From contig NZ_BQXY01000001.1 in NCBI RefSeq assembly GCF_024341905.1, positions 1,335,013 to 1,399,012 of the forward strand: 64,000 nt of DNA, written 5' to 3'. This stretch comes from Clostridium folliculivorans (GTDB lineage Bacteria; Bacillota; Clostridia; Clostridiales; Clostridiaceae). Shown here one piece after another: positions 50,074 to 58,547 of this stretch. Each line of letters starts with the position of its first letter. Position 1 is the stretch's first letter. A program made the position numbers and the translations under genes. The notes under the pieces are model-generated. The model was not told where the DNA came from. It saw nothing but the letters and a program-made list of their open reading frames with translations, and ran no database searches.

Positions 50074-50475
50074 ATGTTGATTTTACCTGGAGGGTTACCT
50101 GGAGCTGCAAATCTAGCCGCAGATGAAAGAGTAATAGATTTAGTAAAATATTTTAATAAACAAAATAAATTTATTGTAGCAATCTGTGCCGCCCCTACAG
50201 TTTTAGCAAAAGCAGGCATTATTGATGGCAGGATTATTACAGCTTATTCTGGATACGAGACAAAATTATTGGGCTGCCATTTTGTAGAAAACAATGTTGT
50301 GATAGACAATAATATTATTACCAGCAGGGGGCTTGCAACCCCATATCCCTTTGCCTATAAAATTGCTGAAATATTAAGAAAAGATACCACAGAGTTAAGA
50401 GAACGGATGCTTATAATTTGGCTAGAGGAAAATAAAGGTACTAATGAGAGGATGAGTGAAAATGAGTCTAATTAA
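50074..50475 (+). pseudogene. DJ-1/PfpI paralogue lacking its N-terminal third
   Basis: 133 residues from the ATG at 50074, with AAGGGAAG upstream. It starts MLILPGGLPGAANL, the middle of the domain, and keeps AAICAAP and ITSRGLAT. The first 60 or so residues, with the conserved Glu, are missing. The preceding in-frame codons KGKND look like the original YDM... context. A deletion therefore probably joined the end of the NIPSNAP gene to this fragment. Expressed perhaps, but unlikely to be a functional DJ-1 enzyme. A paralogue of 48521. Confidence 0.75.
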
Positions 50476-51402
50476 TTCCATGCAAAGTGTATTATGCATT
50501 CTGTTAATGATATCAGTAGGTTACTTTTTTAGCCGCATAGGGTGGTTTAATGATGGAACAGCAAAGCTCTTTTCTAAAATTGTAGTCAATATAGCAGTAC
50601 CTGGCTATATGATTTCAAATTTAATGGCCACCTATGATAGGTCAAAACTTATTTGTTTAGCCGGGGGAGTATTAATACCTTACACTCAATGATTATATGC
50701 TATGTATTAGGTACATTAATAGCCAAAGCTATTAAACTTCCTTCAAACAGAAGAGGAATATTTGCAGCTACCATATCAATTTCCAATACTCTTTTTGTTG
50801 GGTTGCCTGTTAATGTGGCACTTTTTGGAGACAGTAGTATTCCCTTTGTATTCATTTACTTTATAGCTAATATGAGCTTGTTCTGGACTATAGGAGCTTA
50901 TGGAATAAGCAGAGATGGTGGAAGAAAAGGTAATATTTTTTCAAAAGAAAACCTTAAAAAGATGGTTTCTCCGCCTTTATGTACATTTATTATTGCTGTT
51001 ATATTGATTTTTCTTGAAGCCAACTTACCAAAATTTCTTATGGATACCTTTAAGTATATGGGGAATATGCTGACGCCGTTATCAATGTTGTATATTGGTA
51101 TCACTATATACAATATTGATTTTAAGGAAATGAAATGGGACAAGTCAATGTCACTTATAGTGATTGGACGATTTGTAATTTCTCCGCTGCTGGTATTTTT
51201 TTTATGCTCTTCTGTAGTAATGCCAGTGTTAATGAAAAAAGTATTTATCATTCAATCTGCAATGCCGGCCATGTCTGTAACCTCAGTACTTGCTGAAGCT
51301 GGCGGAGGAGACCATAAATATGCTGCTATAGTTACAACAATGACCACCATTGCCACCCTACTTTTTTTACCTATATATATAATATTGTTGAGTAAAGTTT
51401 AA
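50462..51402 (+). pseudogene. AEC-family (auxin efflux carrier-like) transporter with a single-base frameshift
   Basis: Two overlapping frames encode one AEC permease. The first (50462-50692) starts MSLINSMQSVLCILLMISVG and reads GGVLIP before stopping. The second (to 51402) resumes SMIICYVLGTLIAKAIKLP and runs to the family's end (AEAGGGDHKYAAIVTTMTT...). Adding one T in CCTTAC at about 50679-50681 restores GVLIPLHSMIICY, so one base has been lost, unless this is a sequencing error. The intact protein would have about 310 residues and ten helices and export a small organic anion. The start overlaps the truncated DJ-1 stop. Confidence 0.85.
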
Positions 51403-51417
51403 TTGGAAATTAAAATG

Positions 51418-51460
51418 AAATCCTCCTAAGTGGCTACTTTTGAAATCGGGAGGTTTTATT
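51418..51460 (+). terminator. Terminator of the DJ-1 to AEC operon
   Basis: AAATCCTCC and GGGAGGTTTT form the outer stem, with an inner AAGT/ACTT hairpin; TTTTATT follows. Confidence 0.55.
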
Positions 51461-51507
51461 ATTTAAGGTTTATGTTTTTATTTTCTAATTTTTTATTTAT
51501 AATTATA

Positions 51508-51603
51508 GATGTACCACTTCGTAATAAAACTTATTATTTTTAAATTCTCTCACCAAAACCCGTGAGAGTTTTAAAAATAGGTTTCGATTCGAACTGGTAC
51601 ATC
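51508..51603. repeat. 96 bp palindromic element, copy D
   Basis: From GATGTACCACTTCG to CGAACTGGTACATC, exactly 96 bp. Central stem CTCTCAC/GTGAGAG is intact, flanked by TTATTTTTAAAT and TTTTAAAAATA. Nearly identical to the reverse complement of copy C. It occupies the 470 bp gap 51403-51872, which otherwise holds only a terminator and A+T-rich sequence. Confidence 0.9.
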
Positions 51604-51872
51604 TTTATAAGTAAAAGGAAGAGTTACAAGTTTTCTGAAAATATGAGAGTAGTATCAATAAGTAAATTTGACAATTGATTACGTTAAAAAGAATCTATAT
51701 ATATTTAAGACACAATGTTCTTTTATGATGAATTGGCAACAAAGTAATTAACGGATTATGCACAGTTGCAATAAATCATAGATCACATAGATTATATGTA
51801 GTCTATGTATAAAATGAATAAAAATTCAGTGTATAGGAATGTACACTAGATACTTTGAGGAGGTATAATTTT

Positions 51873-52238
51873 ATGGAAAAGTATACAAGAGAAGAACTGG
51901 AAGAGGCATTACAAGTTGTAGTTTCAACTATTAGTAACTGTGAAAAGATGCAGCCCAAATTTGCAGAAGGAACCTCACAGCACACACTACTCAAGAATAG
52001 AATAAAAGCACTTTATATATCAAAAGCATTGGTAACAGATGAAGATATAACTGACAAATATACAAAAGAAGAATTGCTAAAAGCACAACCCCCAGTAGCT
52101 TCAGTTATCAGCAAATGTGAAAAAGCACAGTTAAAGGCTAAAGAGGGTACCGCTCAGCACACTCGCCTTAAAAAGATAATAAAAGCAATGTATATTTCGA
52201 AAGAATTATTAGCTGATGAAATTAGTAGAAGAGGATAA
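51873..52238 (+). CDS. Small protein made of two 55-residue repeats
   Basis: 121 residues from the ATG at 51873, with GAGGAGG eight bases upstream. Residues 4-57 (YTREELEEALQVVVSTISNC...EGTSQHTLLKNRIKALYISK) are repeated at about 65-118 (YTKEELLKAQPPVASVISKC...EGTAQHTRLKKIIKAMYISK). Each unit appears to be a helical hairpin with a conserved NCEK/KCEK and EGTxQHT turn. No known domain recognised. It probably arose by internal duplication. Confidence 0.75.
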   Translation: MEKYTREELEEALQVVVSTISNCEKMQPKFAEGTSQHTLLKNRIKALYISKALVTDEDITDKYTKEELLKAQPPVASVISKCEKAQLKAKEGTAQHTRLKKIIKAMYISKELLADEISRRG

Positions 52239-52373
52239 TTCGCATTGTGTTTCGTTGACGTGCTGGTTATTTTTTGTTAGCATTATATCACCAAAACAGA
52301 AGAGTTAATATTAAAATGCGGTGCAAAAATGTAACAATATATCCAAGTAAGGATTCATATAAAAGGTGAATAT

Positions 52374-52682
52374 ATGACAAATGTTATGAATGAAGAATTA
52401 ATTTATGAAATACTTTCAGTTGTTGAAGAAATCCCGGAAGGGAAAGTAGCTACATATGGACAAATTGCCAGACTTATTGGTAGAGACAAAAATGCGCGAC
52501 TTGTTGGAAAGGTCCTTAGCCATGCAGAACTTTATGGTGGATACCCATGTCATCGTGTAGTAAATCATGCTGGAAGACTAGCACCAGGGTGGCAGGAACA
52601 ACGATTTCTGCTATTAGAAGAAGGTGTATCCTTTAAAGATGAGAATCATGTTGATATGAAGAAAAATCAATGGGACTGTTAG
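52374..52682 (+). CDS. MGMT-family DNA-binding/methyltransferase domain protein
   Basis: 102 residues, only the C-terminal domain of O6-methylguanine-DNA methyltransferase. IPEGKVATYGQIARLIG is the HTH entry, ARLVGK carries the arginine finger and YPCHRV the acceptor (Cys59). Retention of Cys distinguishes it from alkyltransferase-like proteins, in which it is Trp or Ala, so it may still dealkylate DNA. AAAGGTG precedes the ATG. Followed by a terminator. Confidence 0.9.
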   Translation: MTNVMNEELIYEILSVVEEIPEGKVATYGQIARLIGRDKNARLVGKVLSHAELYGGYPCHRVVNHAGRLAPGWQEQRFLLLEEGVSFKDENHVDMKKNQWDC

Positions 52683-52730
52683 GACTGTTATTATATTTCT
52701 TATTCATTAATTTATCTCCAGATAATCTTT

Positions 52731-52760
52731 AGCAAGCTATACTTAGCTTGCTTTTTTTTA
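52731..52760 (+). terminator. Terminator of the MGMT gene
   Basis: AGCAAGCTA, TACT, TAGCTTGCT with an eight-base T-run. Confidence 0.9.
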
Positions 52761-52807
52761 TTTTAATACGATTTACAATGGTGCCTACGCTTAAATGTTT
52801 TAAAATA

Positions 52808-52848
52808 TAGTATTATTATTTTTTTCTTGTAACAAAATAATAATACTA
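52808..52848. repeat. Perfect 15 bp A+T inverted repeat
   Basis: TAGTATTATTATTTT and AAAATAATAATACTA around an 11-nt loop. No G+C-rich part, so a poor terminator; may be structural or a binding site in the 357 bp gap before the surface nucleotidase. Confidence 0.6.
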
Positions 52849-52868
52849 ATAAATATGTAATCGCTTTC

Positions 52869-52916
52869 TTAACATTTTGATAGAAATATATTAAGAATAA
52901 TTAATAACAGTTAACA
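52869..52916 (+). promoter_or_regulatory. Pho-box-like direct repeats upstream of the nucleotidase
   Basis: TTAAGA, TTAATA and TTAACA at 52891, 52901 and 52911, an exact 10 bp period (TTAAnA), and a further TTAACA at 52869. Period and consensus resemble PhoP/PhoB boxes of Firmicutes. The downstream gene is a phosphate-scavenging type enzyme, which supports phosphate-starvation control (inference). Confidence 0.45.
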
Positions 52917-53039
52917 TAATGTACAAGGAAAATAGTGGTAAAATGTGTTATTATGAATTTTGGAAGTATATTCCAAATATAATAGAGTAGGATGTCCACT
53001 AATTGGATATTCAGAAACTAGGAAAAGTAGGGGGAGAAA

Positions 53040-56000
53040 ATGTTAAATTCTATCAGGAAAGTTAAGGGATTTATTACTCTAGCACTGTCTACAGTGATGA
53101 CATTTAGTATGATTGGTCCGATAAATGTCATGGCAGACACCACTAACAAAAGTGAAAAAGCTATAAGTACAAATGCAAATAGTCAGCTTTTAGCAGTAGG
53201 TAACGATAAACTAACACTACAAATTCTTGCCACATCAGATAGTCATGGAAGATTTTTACCTTATGATTATGCGATAAATGCAGCGGATACTACAGGTAGT
53301 TTAGCTCAAGTTTACACTGCAGTGAAGGAGCTTAGAAGCAAAAATCCTAACAATACTATTCTTATAGACAATGGAGACACAATACAGGACAATTCAGAAA
53401 GCTTATTTGTAAATGGTAAATCCAATCCTATGATAGCCGCTATGAATATTATGGGCTATGATACTTTAACCTATGGAAATCATGAATTTAACTATGGCAT
53501 TCCAGCATTAAAAAATGTTATGAGTCAGTTCAAAGGAAAAACACTTTGTGGTAATGTTTACAATCAAGATGGTTCAAGACTTGCAGCACCTTATACAATA
53601 GTTGAAAGAAGTGGAGTTAAGGTCGGAATAATAGGTATGGTAACTCCAAACATAAAGAGATGGGATTCTGTAAATCTTGAAGGCTACAAGGTTACAAATC
53701 CAATAGATGAAACAAAAAAAGCAATAGAAGAGCTTAAAAAGCAAAATGTTGATGTAATAGTTGCTGCAGAGCATATGGGAGAGACAGGAGAATATAATGA
53801 GCCAGGATCAGGGGCAATAGATGTTCTTTCTCAGTGTCCTGAAATAGATGCTTTTATAGCTGGACATTATCACTCAAGAATAGCAGGAGATTATTATTAC
53901 AACAACGCAATATATACTTTAAATAGTAATGGTACAGTTACAGCAACATTACAAGATGGAAGCACAAAGAATTCAAATATGGAAGCTTACACTGAAGCTA
54001 AACAAAAAGGAACTGTAATAGTAGAACCTAATAAGTGGGATAAGAGTCTTTCACAGATAAATATTAGTGTTACAAAAAATGATAAAGAAAAGTATGTTAT
54101 TGAAAATAGAGAAACTGATATAACTACTAAAGTATATGACATGGCTACAAAGACTGCAGTAAATTATCAGCCTGATGCAGAATTAACTGAAGCACTTCAA
54201 TCTTATCATAAGATAGCAATTGATGATGCTAACACACCAATAGGAACTTTAAAAGGTGGAGATTTAGCTCCAAAGGATGAAATCAAGGGTATTAGCGATT
54301 CTAAGCTTAAGCCAACAGCTATGATTGATTTAATAAATAAAGTTCAAATGTATTACGGTGAGAAGATTGCAGGACACAAAATAGATGTATCTGCAGCAGC
54401 TATGTTTAAAGATACTCAGAATATAGCAGAAGGACAAATAAAGAAATGTGATACAGCAAATATATATCAGTTTGACAATACTTTATATGTATTAAAGATA
54501 ACTGGTGAACAGCTTAAAAAGTATATGGAATGGTCAGCAAACTACTATAATACCTTTAAGCCAGGGGATTTAACTGTTTCTTTTAATGCTGCAATACCAG
54601 GTTATAACTATGATATGTTCTATGGAGTTAAGTATAAAGTAGATATATCAAAGGAGCCAGGCAGCAGAATAGTTAATTTAACTAAAGCTGATGGTGCTGC
54701 AATAGGAGACTCAGAAGTATTGTACATGACTGTAAATAACTATAGAGCAACTACTCAGCTTACAAAACCAGGTATTAAACCAGCTGCTGTTTACTCAGCA
54801 AGTGATAGCTTGCCTGTAATCATCGGTCAATCAGAAAAGACAAATGGTCTTGGTGACGGAAGAATAAGAGATCTTATTGGAAGTTATATTCAAAATGTTA
54901 AAGGCGGAACAATTACTCCAGAATGTGATAATAACTGGAGCTTAACAGGTTACTATTTTAACACTTATGAAAGAGGCTTAGCGGTTAAATATATAAATAG
55001 CGGTGCTATAGCTCTTGCACAATACAATGGTAAAGCAATCACTATGGATGATGTAAATAAGGCTATGAATCCAAATGGTGATAAGGTTATAGATGTAGTT
55101 TCCTTCAACGACTTCCATGGAAACTTAGCAGAAGATACAAGTGCTAGTGGAAAGAACCTTGGAATGTCTAAGTTTGTAGCTGCTATAAATGAATATAAAG
55201 CTGTAAATCCAAACACAGTAGTTGTTTCAGCAGGAGATAACTATCAAGGAAGCGCTATGTCTAACCTTACTTATGGGGCACCAGTTTCTGAAATGTTTAA
55301 ACAACTTGGAGTTGTAGCTTCAGCAGTAGGTAACCATGAATTTGATTGGGGTATCGATAAGATAGCTCCTTGGGCTAAAGATGGAAACTTTGATTTCCTA
55401 GCTTCAAACATTTATGATAAAAAGACTGGTGAGCCAGTAGCATGGGCAAAACCATATAAAATGGTTACAGTTGATGGAGTAAAGATAGGCTTTGTAGGAA
55501 TAACAACACAAGAAACTGCATTTAAAACTAAGCCTGAAATCGTAGCAGGACTTGAATTTAGAGATCCAGCTACATCAGCAAAAGTATGGGCTGACAAGTT
55601 AAAGAGCGGAAGCCTTCCAGAAGGAAAAGCAGATGTTGTTATTGCTCTTACTCATATAGGAGCTGCACAAGATGCAAAGGGAAATATTACTGGAGAAGTT
55701 GTAGACACTGGTTTATGCAATGTTGAAAGCTTAGATGCTGTAATAACATCACATACTCATAATCCAGTAAGCGGCTATGTAAATAATAAGCCAGTAGTTC
55801 AAGCTTATTATGCAGGAAGATCCTTAGCTGATCTTTCAATAGTTATAGATAAGAATACAGGAAAGCTAAAGAGTATAACACCAAATCTAGACAGTGTATA
55901 TAAGAGAAAAGCACAGATAACTCCAGATACCACTGCACAAGCTACTTACAATAAGTATTATACAGAGCTTCAACCAAAGCTTGAAAAGGTAGAAGGCTAT

Positions 56001-56786
56001 ACAGATACAGAATTAACCCATGATAGATACGCAGAAGGAACTTCTTTACTTGGTCAATGGGTAACTGATGTTATGAGAAAAGCAGTAGGAGTTCAAATAG
56101 GTATAACAAACGGTGGAGGCCTAAGAACTTCTATAGCAGCAGGAAAGATAACAATGGGTAATCTATACGAAGTAATGCCATTTGACAACACTCTAGTTAA
56201 GATGAACCTAAAAGGATCAGATCTAAAGAGAGTAATTGAAAATGGTATAATGAACACTAGTGTAGGCTGGGTTCAAGTATCAGGAATAAAAGTATACTAC
56301 GACAAAGACGCAAAAGCAGGAAGCAGAATAACTGCAATGTTCTTAGAAGACGGAACTCCAGTAGACATGAACAAATCCTACTCTGTAGTTACAAATGATT
56401 TCATGGCAACAGGCGGAGATCAATACGACTTCACAGGAGCACAAAACGTTTATGACACAGGAATTCCAATAAGAGACAGCCTAGCAAGTGCCCTAGAAGC
56501 ATTAGGCTCAAAACATTTAGTTGTAACTGATGCAAAGCCACTAGTAGCTGGAATAGCACCTGCAAACAACGGTGGCTCAAATAATGGAAATAACTCTAAC
56601 GGAAATACAAACACAGGAAGCGGCACAACAGCACCAACATCCGGAACTTCAATATCAAATCTTCCTAAGACAGGATCAACAATAGATTCAAATGTACTTT
56701 TAGGAGTTGGCGGAGTTGTAGTAGTACTAGGAGCTGCAATGTTTGTGGTTAGTAAGAGAAAGAAAAGAGAAGATGAAGCAGCTTAA
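53040..56786 (+). CDS. LPXTG-anchored bifunctional 2',3'-cyclic phosphodiesterase / 5'-nucleotidase (YfkN-like)
   Basis: 1248 residues. Signal peptide at 1-32 (FITLALSTVMTFSMIGPINVMA). The first half is CpdB-like: ILATSDSHGRFLPYDYA, IDNGDTIQD, YGNHEFNYG, HYHSR, then a 5'-nucleotidase C-terminal domain. The second half is UshA-like: VSFNDFHGNL, SAGDNYQGS, VGNHEFDWG, THTHNP, then GGGLRTSIAAGKITMG and MPFDNTL. A Ser/Asn/Gly linker is followed by the sorting signal LPKTG at 1208-1212, a hydrophobic helix and KRKKRED. Predicted wall-bound nucleotide scavenger releasing nucleosides and phosphate. No sortase gene is in the window. GGGGGAG precedes the ATG. Confidence 0.95.
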   Translation: MLNSIRKVKGFITLALSTVMTFSMIGPINVMADTTNKSEKAISTNANSQLLAVGNDKLTLQILATSDSHGRFLPYDYAINAADTTGSLAQVYTAVKELRSKNPNNTILIDNGDTIQDNSESLFVNGKSNPMIAAMNIMGYDTLTYGNHEFNYGIPALKNVMSQFKGKTLCGNVYNQDGSRLAAPYTIVERSGVKVGIIGMVTPNIKRWDSVNLEGYKVTNPIDETKKAIEELKKQNVDVIVAAEHMGETGEYNEPGSGAIDVLSQCPEIDAFIAGHYHSRIAGDYYYNNAIYTLNSNGTVTATLQDGSTKNSNMEAYTEAKQKGTVIVEPNKWDKSLSQINISVTKNDKEKYVIENRETDITTKVYDMATKTAVNYQPDAELTEALQSYHKIAIDDANTPIGTLKGGDLAPKDEIKGISDSKLKPTAMIDLINKVQMYYGEKIAGHKIDVSAAAMFKDTQNIAEGQIKKCDTANIYQFDNTLYVLKITGEQLKKYMEWSANYYNTFKPGDLTVSFNAAIPGYNYDMFYGVKYKVDISKEPGSRIVNLTKADGAAIGDSEVLYMTVNNYRATTQLTKPGIKPAAVYSASDSLPVIIGQSEKTNGLGDGRIRDLIGSYIQNVKGGTITPECDNNWSLTGYYFNTYERGLAVKYINSGAIALAQYNGKAITMDDVNKAMNPNGDKVIDVVSFNDFHGNLAEDTSASGKNLGMSKFVAAINEYKAVNPNTVVVSAGDNYQGSAMSNLTYGAPVSEMFKQLGVVASAVGNHEFDWGIDKIAPWAKDGNFDFLASNIYDKKTGEPVAWAKPYKMVTVDGVKIGFVGITTQETAFKTKPEIVAGLEFRDPATSAKVWADKLKSGSLPEGKADVVIALTHIGAAQDAKGNITGEVVDTGLCNVESLDAVITSHTHNPVSGYVNNKPVVQAYYAGRSLADLSIVIDKNTGKLKSITPNLDSVYKRKAQITPDTTAQATYNKYYTELQPKLEKVEGYTDTELTHDRYAEGTSLLGQWVTDVMRKAVGVQIGITNGGGLRTSIAAGKITMGNLYEVMPFDNTLVKMNLKGSDLKRVIENGIMNTSVGWVQVSGIKVYYDKDAKAGSRITAMFLEDGTPVDMNKSYSVVTNDFMATGGDQYDFTGAQNVYDTGIPIRDSLASALEALGSKHLVVTDAKPLVAGIAPANNGGSNNGNNSNGNTNTGSGTTAPTSGTSISNLPKTGSTIDSNVLLGVGGVVVVLGAAMFVVSKRKKREDEAA

Positions 56787-56803
56787 GAATTAAAGAAGAA
56801 CTG

Positions 56804-56842
56804 CAGCACATTGATGGGAGATTGATGTGCTGTGTTTTTTTT
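56804..56842 (+). terminator. Terminator of the surface nucleotidase
   Basis: CAGCACAT and ATGTGCTG with a 13-nt loop, then GTGTTTTTTTT. Confidence 0.9.
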
Positions 56843-56950
56843 GTGTGTATAGGTGGATTTTAAAGGTTTAGCGTTATAAATTAATTAAATTTGTAGTGCT
56901 TTTTAGAGGATTTAAAAAAGAAGAGTCTTATATCAAAGGCTTTGAAGATT

Positions 56951-57009
56951 TTTAAGTAAATATTGAAGTGTGCTTTATGTTCCCTCAGACCAAATAAGTT
57001 TGAGGGAAT
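56951..57009 (+). repeat. Left copy of the direct repeat flanking the ABC module
   Basis: TTTAAGTAAATATTGAAGTG, then TTTATGTTCCCTCAGAC...AGTTTGAGGGAAT, 59 bp. It contains a TTCCCTCA/TGAGGGAA hairpin followed by TTTTG, so it also works as a terminator. The right copy is at 62154-62210. Confidence 0.8.
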
Positions 57010-57112
57010 TTTGCTTTATGGTATATAAATAATACCCAGAACTAAGGATATTTACATAAAACTTTGGAATTCTACAGATGAGAAATAAAGATTGAATTCT
57101 TTATTGCCGTAA

Positions 57113-57688
57113 TTATTTATAAAAGTTTTCAAAAATAGTGGCATCAGGGAGTGTTTGGTAGCTCAGCTGAATGATTCGCTCAATGGAAACACCATTATTA
57201 TCACAAAACCATTTCTGGTACATTGAAATTAAGCCAGAAATGTAATATTCCATGAGAAAATCAACCTCAGCGGCAGTATACTGATTGGTTCTAAAAAAGT
57301 ATTTTATCCAAATAGGTTTAAGGTTTTCTACAATCTTGCGTATGAATTCTGTGTCACCGTGTGGGCCTAATAGCACGATGATGTATTTATTTAGACGGGC
57401 AAAAGTCCCCAAAATTGCTTGAAGGGCCTGTGACGCATCAAAGTTATTGGCTTGCTCCACAAGGTGTACCACGAATTCGTCCACTTCATCCAAAATTTGA
57501 TTTTCAAGTTCGTGCAGTATATCATAGACATCCGCATAATATCGGTAAAAAGTACTGCGATCATATCCCGCCAAACTGCAGATATCTTTTACTGTAATTT
57601 TATCAATACTATTTTTTTCATATAATAACCAAAAGGCATCTTGAAAATTTCTCTGAGTCATTTCCGTTTGCCCTGTTTTTTTCTTCAT
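57113..57688 (-). CDS. TetR/AcrR family regulator of the ABC module
   Basis: 191 residues. HTH KITVKDICSLAGYDRSTFYRYYADVYD at about 30-56 and a TetR_C_7-type C-terminal domain. AGGAG lies seven bases before the ATG. Divergent from an ABC ATPase and large FtsX permease; inverted repeats of the AACACAA and CAACAC type in the 153 bp between them are candidate operators. It is similar in its HTH to the TetR at 62618 (GYDRSTFYRYYADVYD versus GYNRSTFYQYFADIYE), so the two are likely paralogues. Confidence 0.92.
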   Translation of the reverse strand: MKKKTGQTEMTQRNFQDAFWLLYEKNSIDKITVKDICSLAGYDRSTFYRYYADVYDILHELENQILDEVDEFVVHLVEQANNFDASQALQAILGTFARLNKYIIVLLGPHGDTEFIRKIVENLKPIWIKYFFRTNQYTAAEVDFLMEYYISGLISMYQKWFCDNNGVSIERIIQLSYQTLPDATIFENFYK

Positions 57689-57723
57689 GGTGAAGCTCCT
57701 ATTCTTACTTTTTTACCCATTTT

Positions 57724-57788
57724 AACACAAGAAGTATAGCAAGACAACATTGTGTTAGATGAATCCAACACATAGCTATCCAGTGTTG
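57724..57788. promoter_or_regulatory. Candidate operators between TetR and the ABC operon
   Basis: AACACAA (57724) with TTGTGTT (57750), and CAACAC (57766) with GTGTTG (57783). Repeated ACAC/GTGT half-sites suggest TetR binding but the exact unit is not fixed. Confidence 0.4.
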
Positions 57789-57841
57789 CTTGATTGGATG
57801 TAGATTATTTTTTATAATAAACCTATCAGGGGGGATATTTG

Positions 57842-58543
57842 ATGGCATTTATTTCATTTGAAAATGTGTATAAAGAATACGGAACAGATGACAGTCTTGT
57901 ACGGGCTCTAGATGATGCGAATTTTTCTGTGGAGCAGGGAGAATTGGCAGTAATACTTGGTTCATCTGGTGCAGGTAAAACTACAGCACTAAATATTCTG
58001 GGGGGCATGGATACTGTAACACGGGGCAGGGTTATATTTGATGGCAAGGATATAGCCAACTGGAATGAAGAACAGCTATGTAATTATCGCCGCACTGATG
58101 TTGGGTTTGTGTTCCAGTTTTATAATCTAGTACCTAATCTGACGGCACTTGAAAATGTAGAGTTAGCAGCGCAGATTTGTACAGACAGCTTAGACGCCGC
58201 CGAAACTCTTCAAAAAGTTGGTCTTGAAAATCGAATAGGAAATTTCCCGGCTCAGCTTTCAGGTGGAGAACAGCAGAGAGTTTCAATAGCTCGTGCACTG
58301 GCAAAAAGGCCAAAACTGTTGCTTTGTGATGAGCCAACAGGTGCGCTGGACTATGTGACTGGTAAGCAGATTTTACAGCTTTTGCAGGATACCTGCCGCA
58401 GAGATGGGATAACTGTTATTATAATCACTCACAACAGCGCAATTGCTCCAATGGCAGATAAGGTAATTAGGTTCAAGAGTGGTAAAATTGTTGATATGAA
58501 AGTCAATGCTGAACCTATGAATATTGCAGAGATTGAGTGGTGA
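57842..58543 (+). CDS. ABC transporter ATP-binding protein (MacB/LolD type)
   Basis: 233 residues from the ATG at 57842; a TTG one codon earlier is in frame. GGGGGG precedes it. Walker [10 protein letters not shown] near 40-48, Q-loop [11 protein letters not shown], signature [15 protein letters not shown] and Walker [13 protein letters not shown]. It powers the FtsX-like permease that starts four bases after its stop. Such modules export peptides or lipids or drive envelope enzymes; TetR control suggests drug or envelope stress. Confidence 0.94.
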   Translation: MAFISFENVYKEYGTDDSLVRALDDANFSVEQGELAVILGSSGAGKTTALNILGGMDTVTRGRVIFDGKDIANWNEEQLCNYRRTDVGFVFQFYNLVPNLTALENVELAAQICTDSLDAAETLQKVGLENRIGNFPAQLSGGEQQRVSIARALAKRPKLLLCDEPTGALDYVTGKQILQLLQDTCRRDGITVIIITHNSAIAPMADKVIRFKSGKIVDMKVNAEPMNIAEIEW

Positions 58544-58547
58544 GGCA

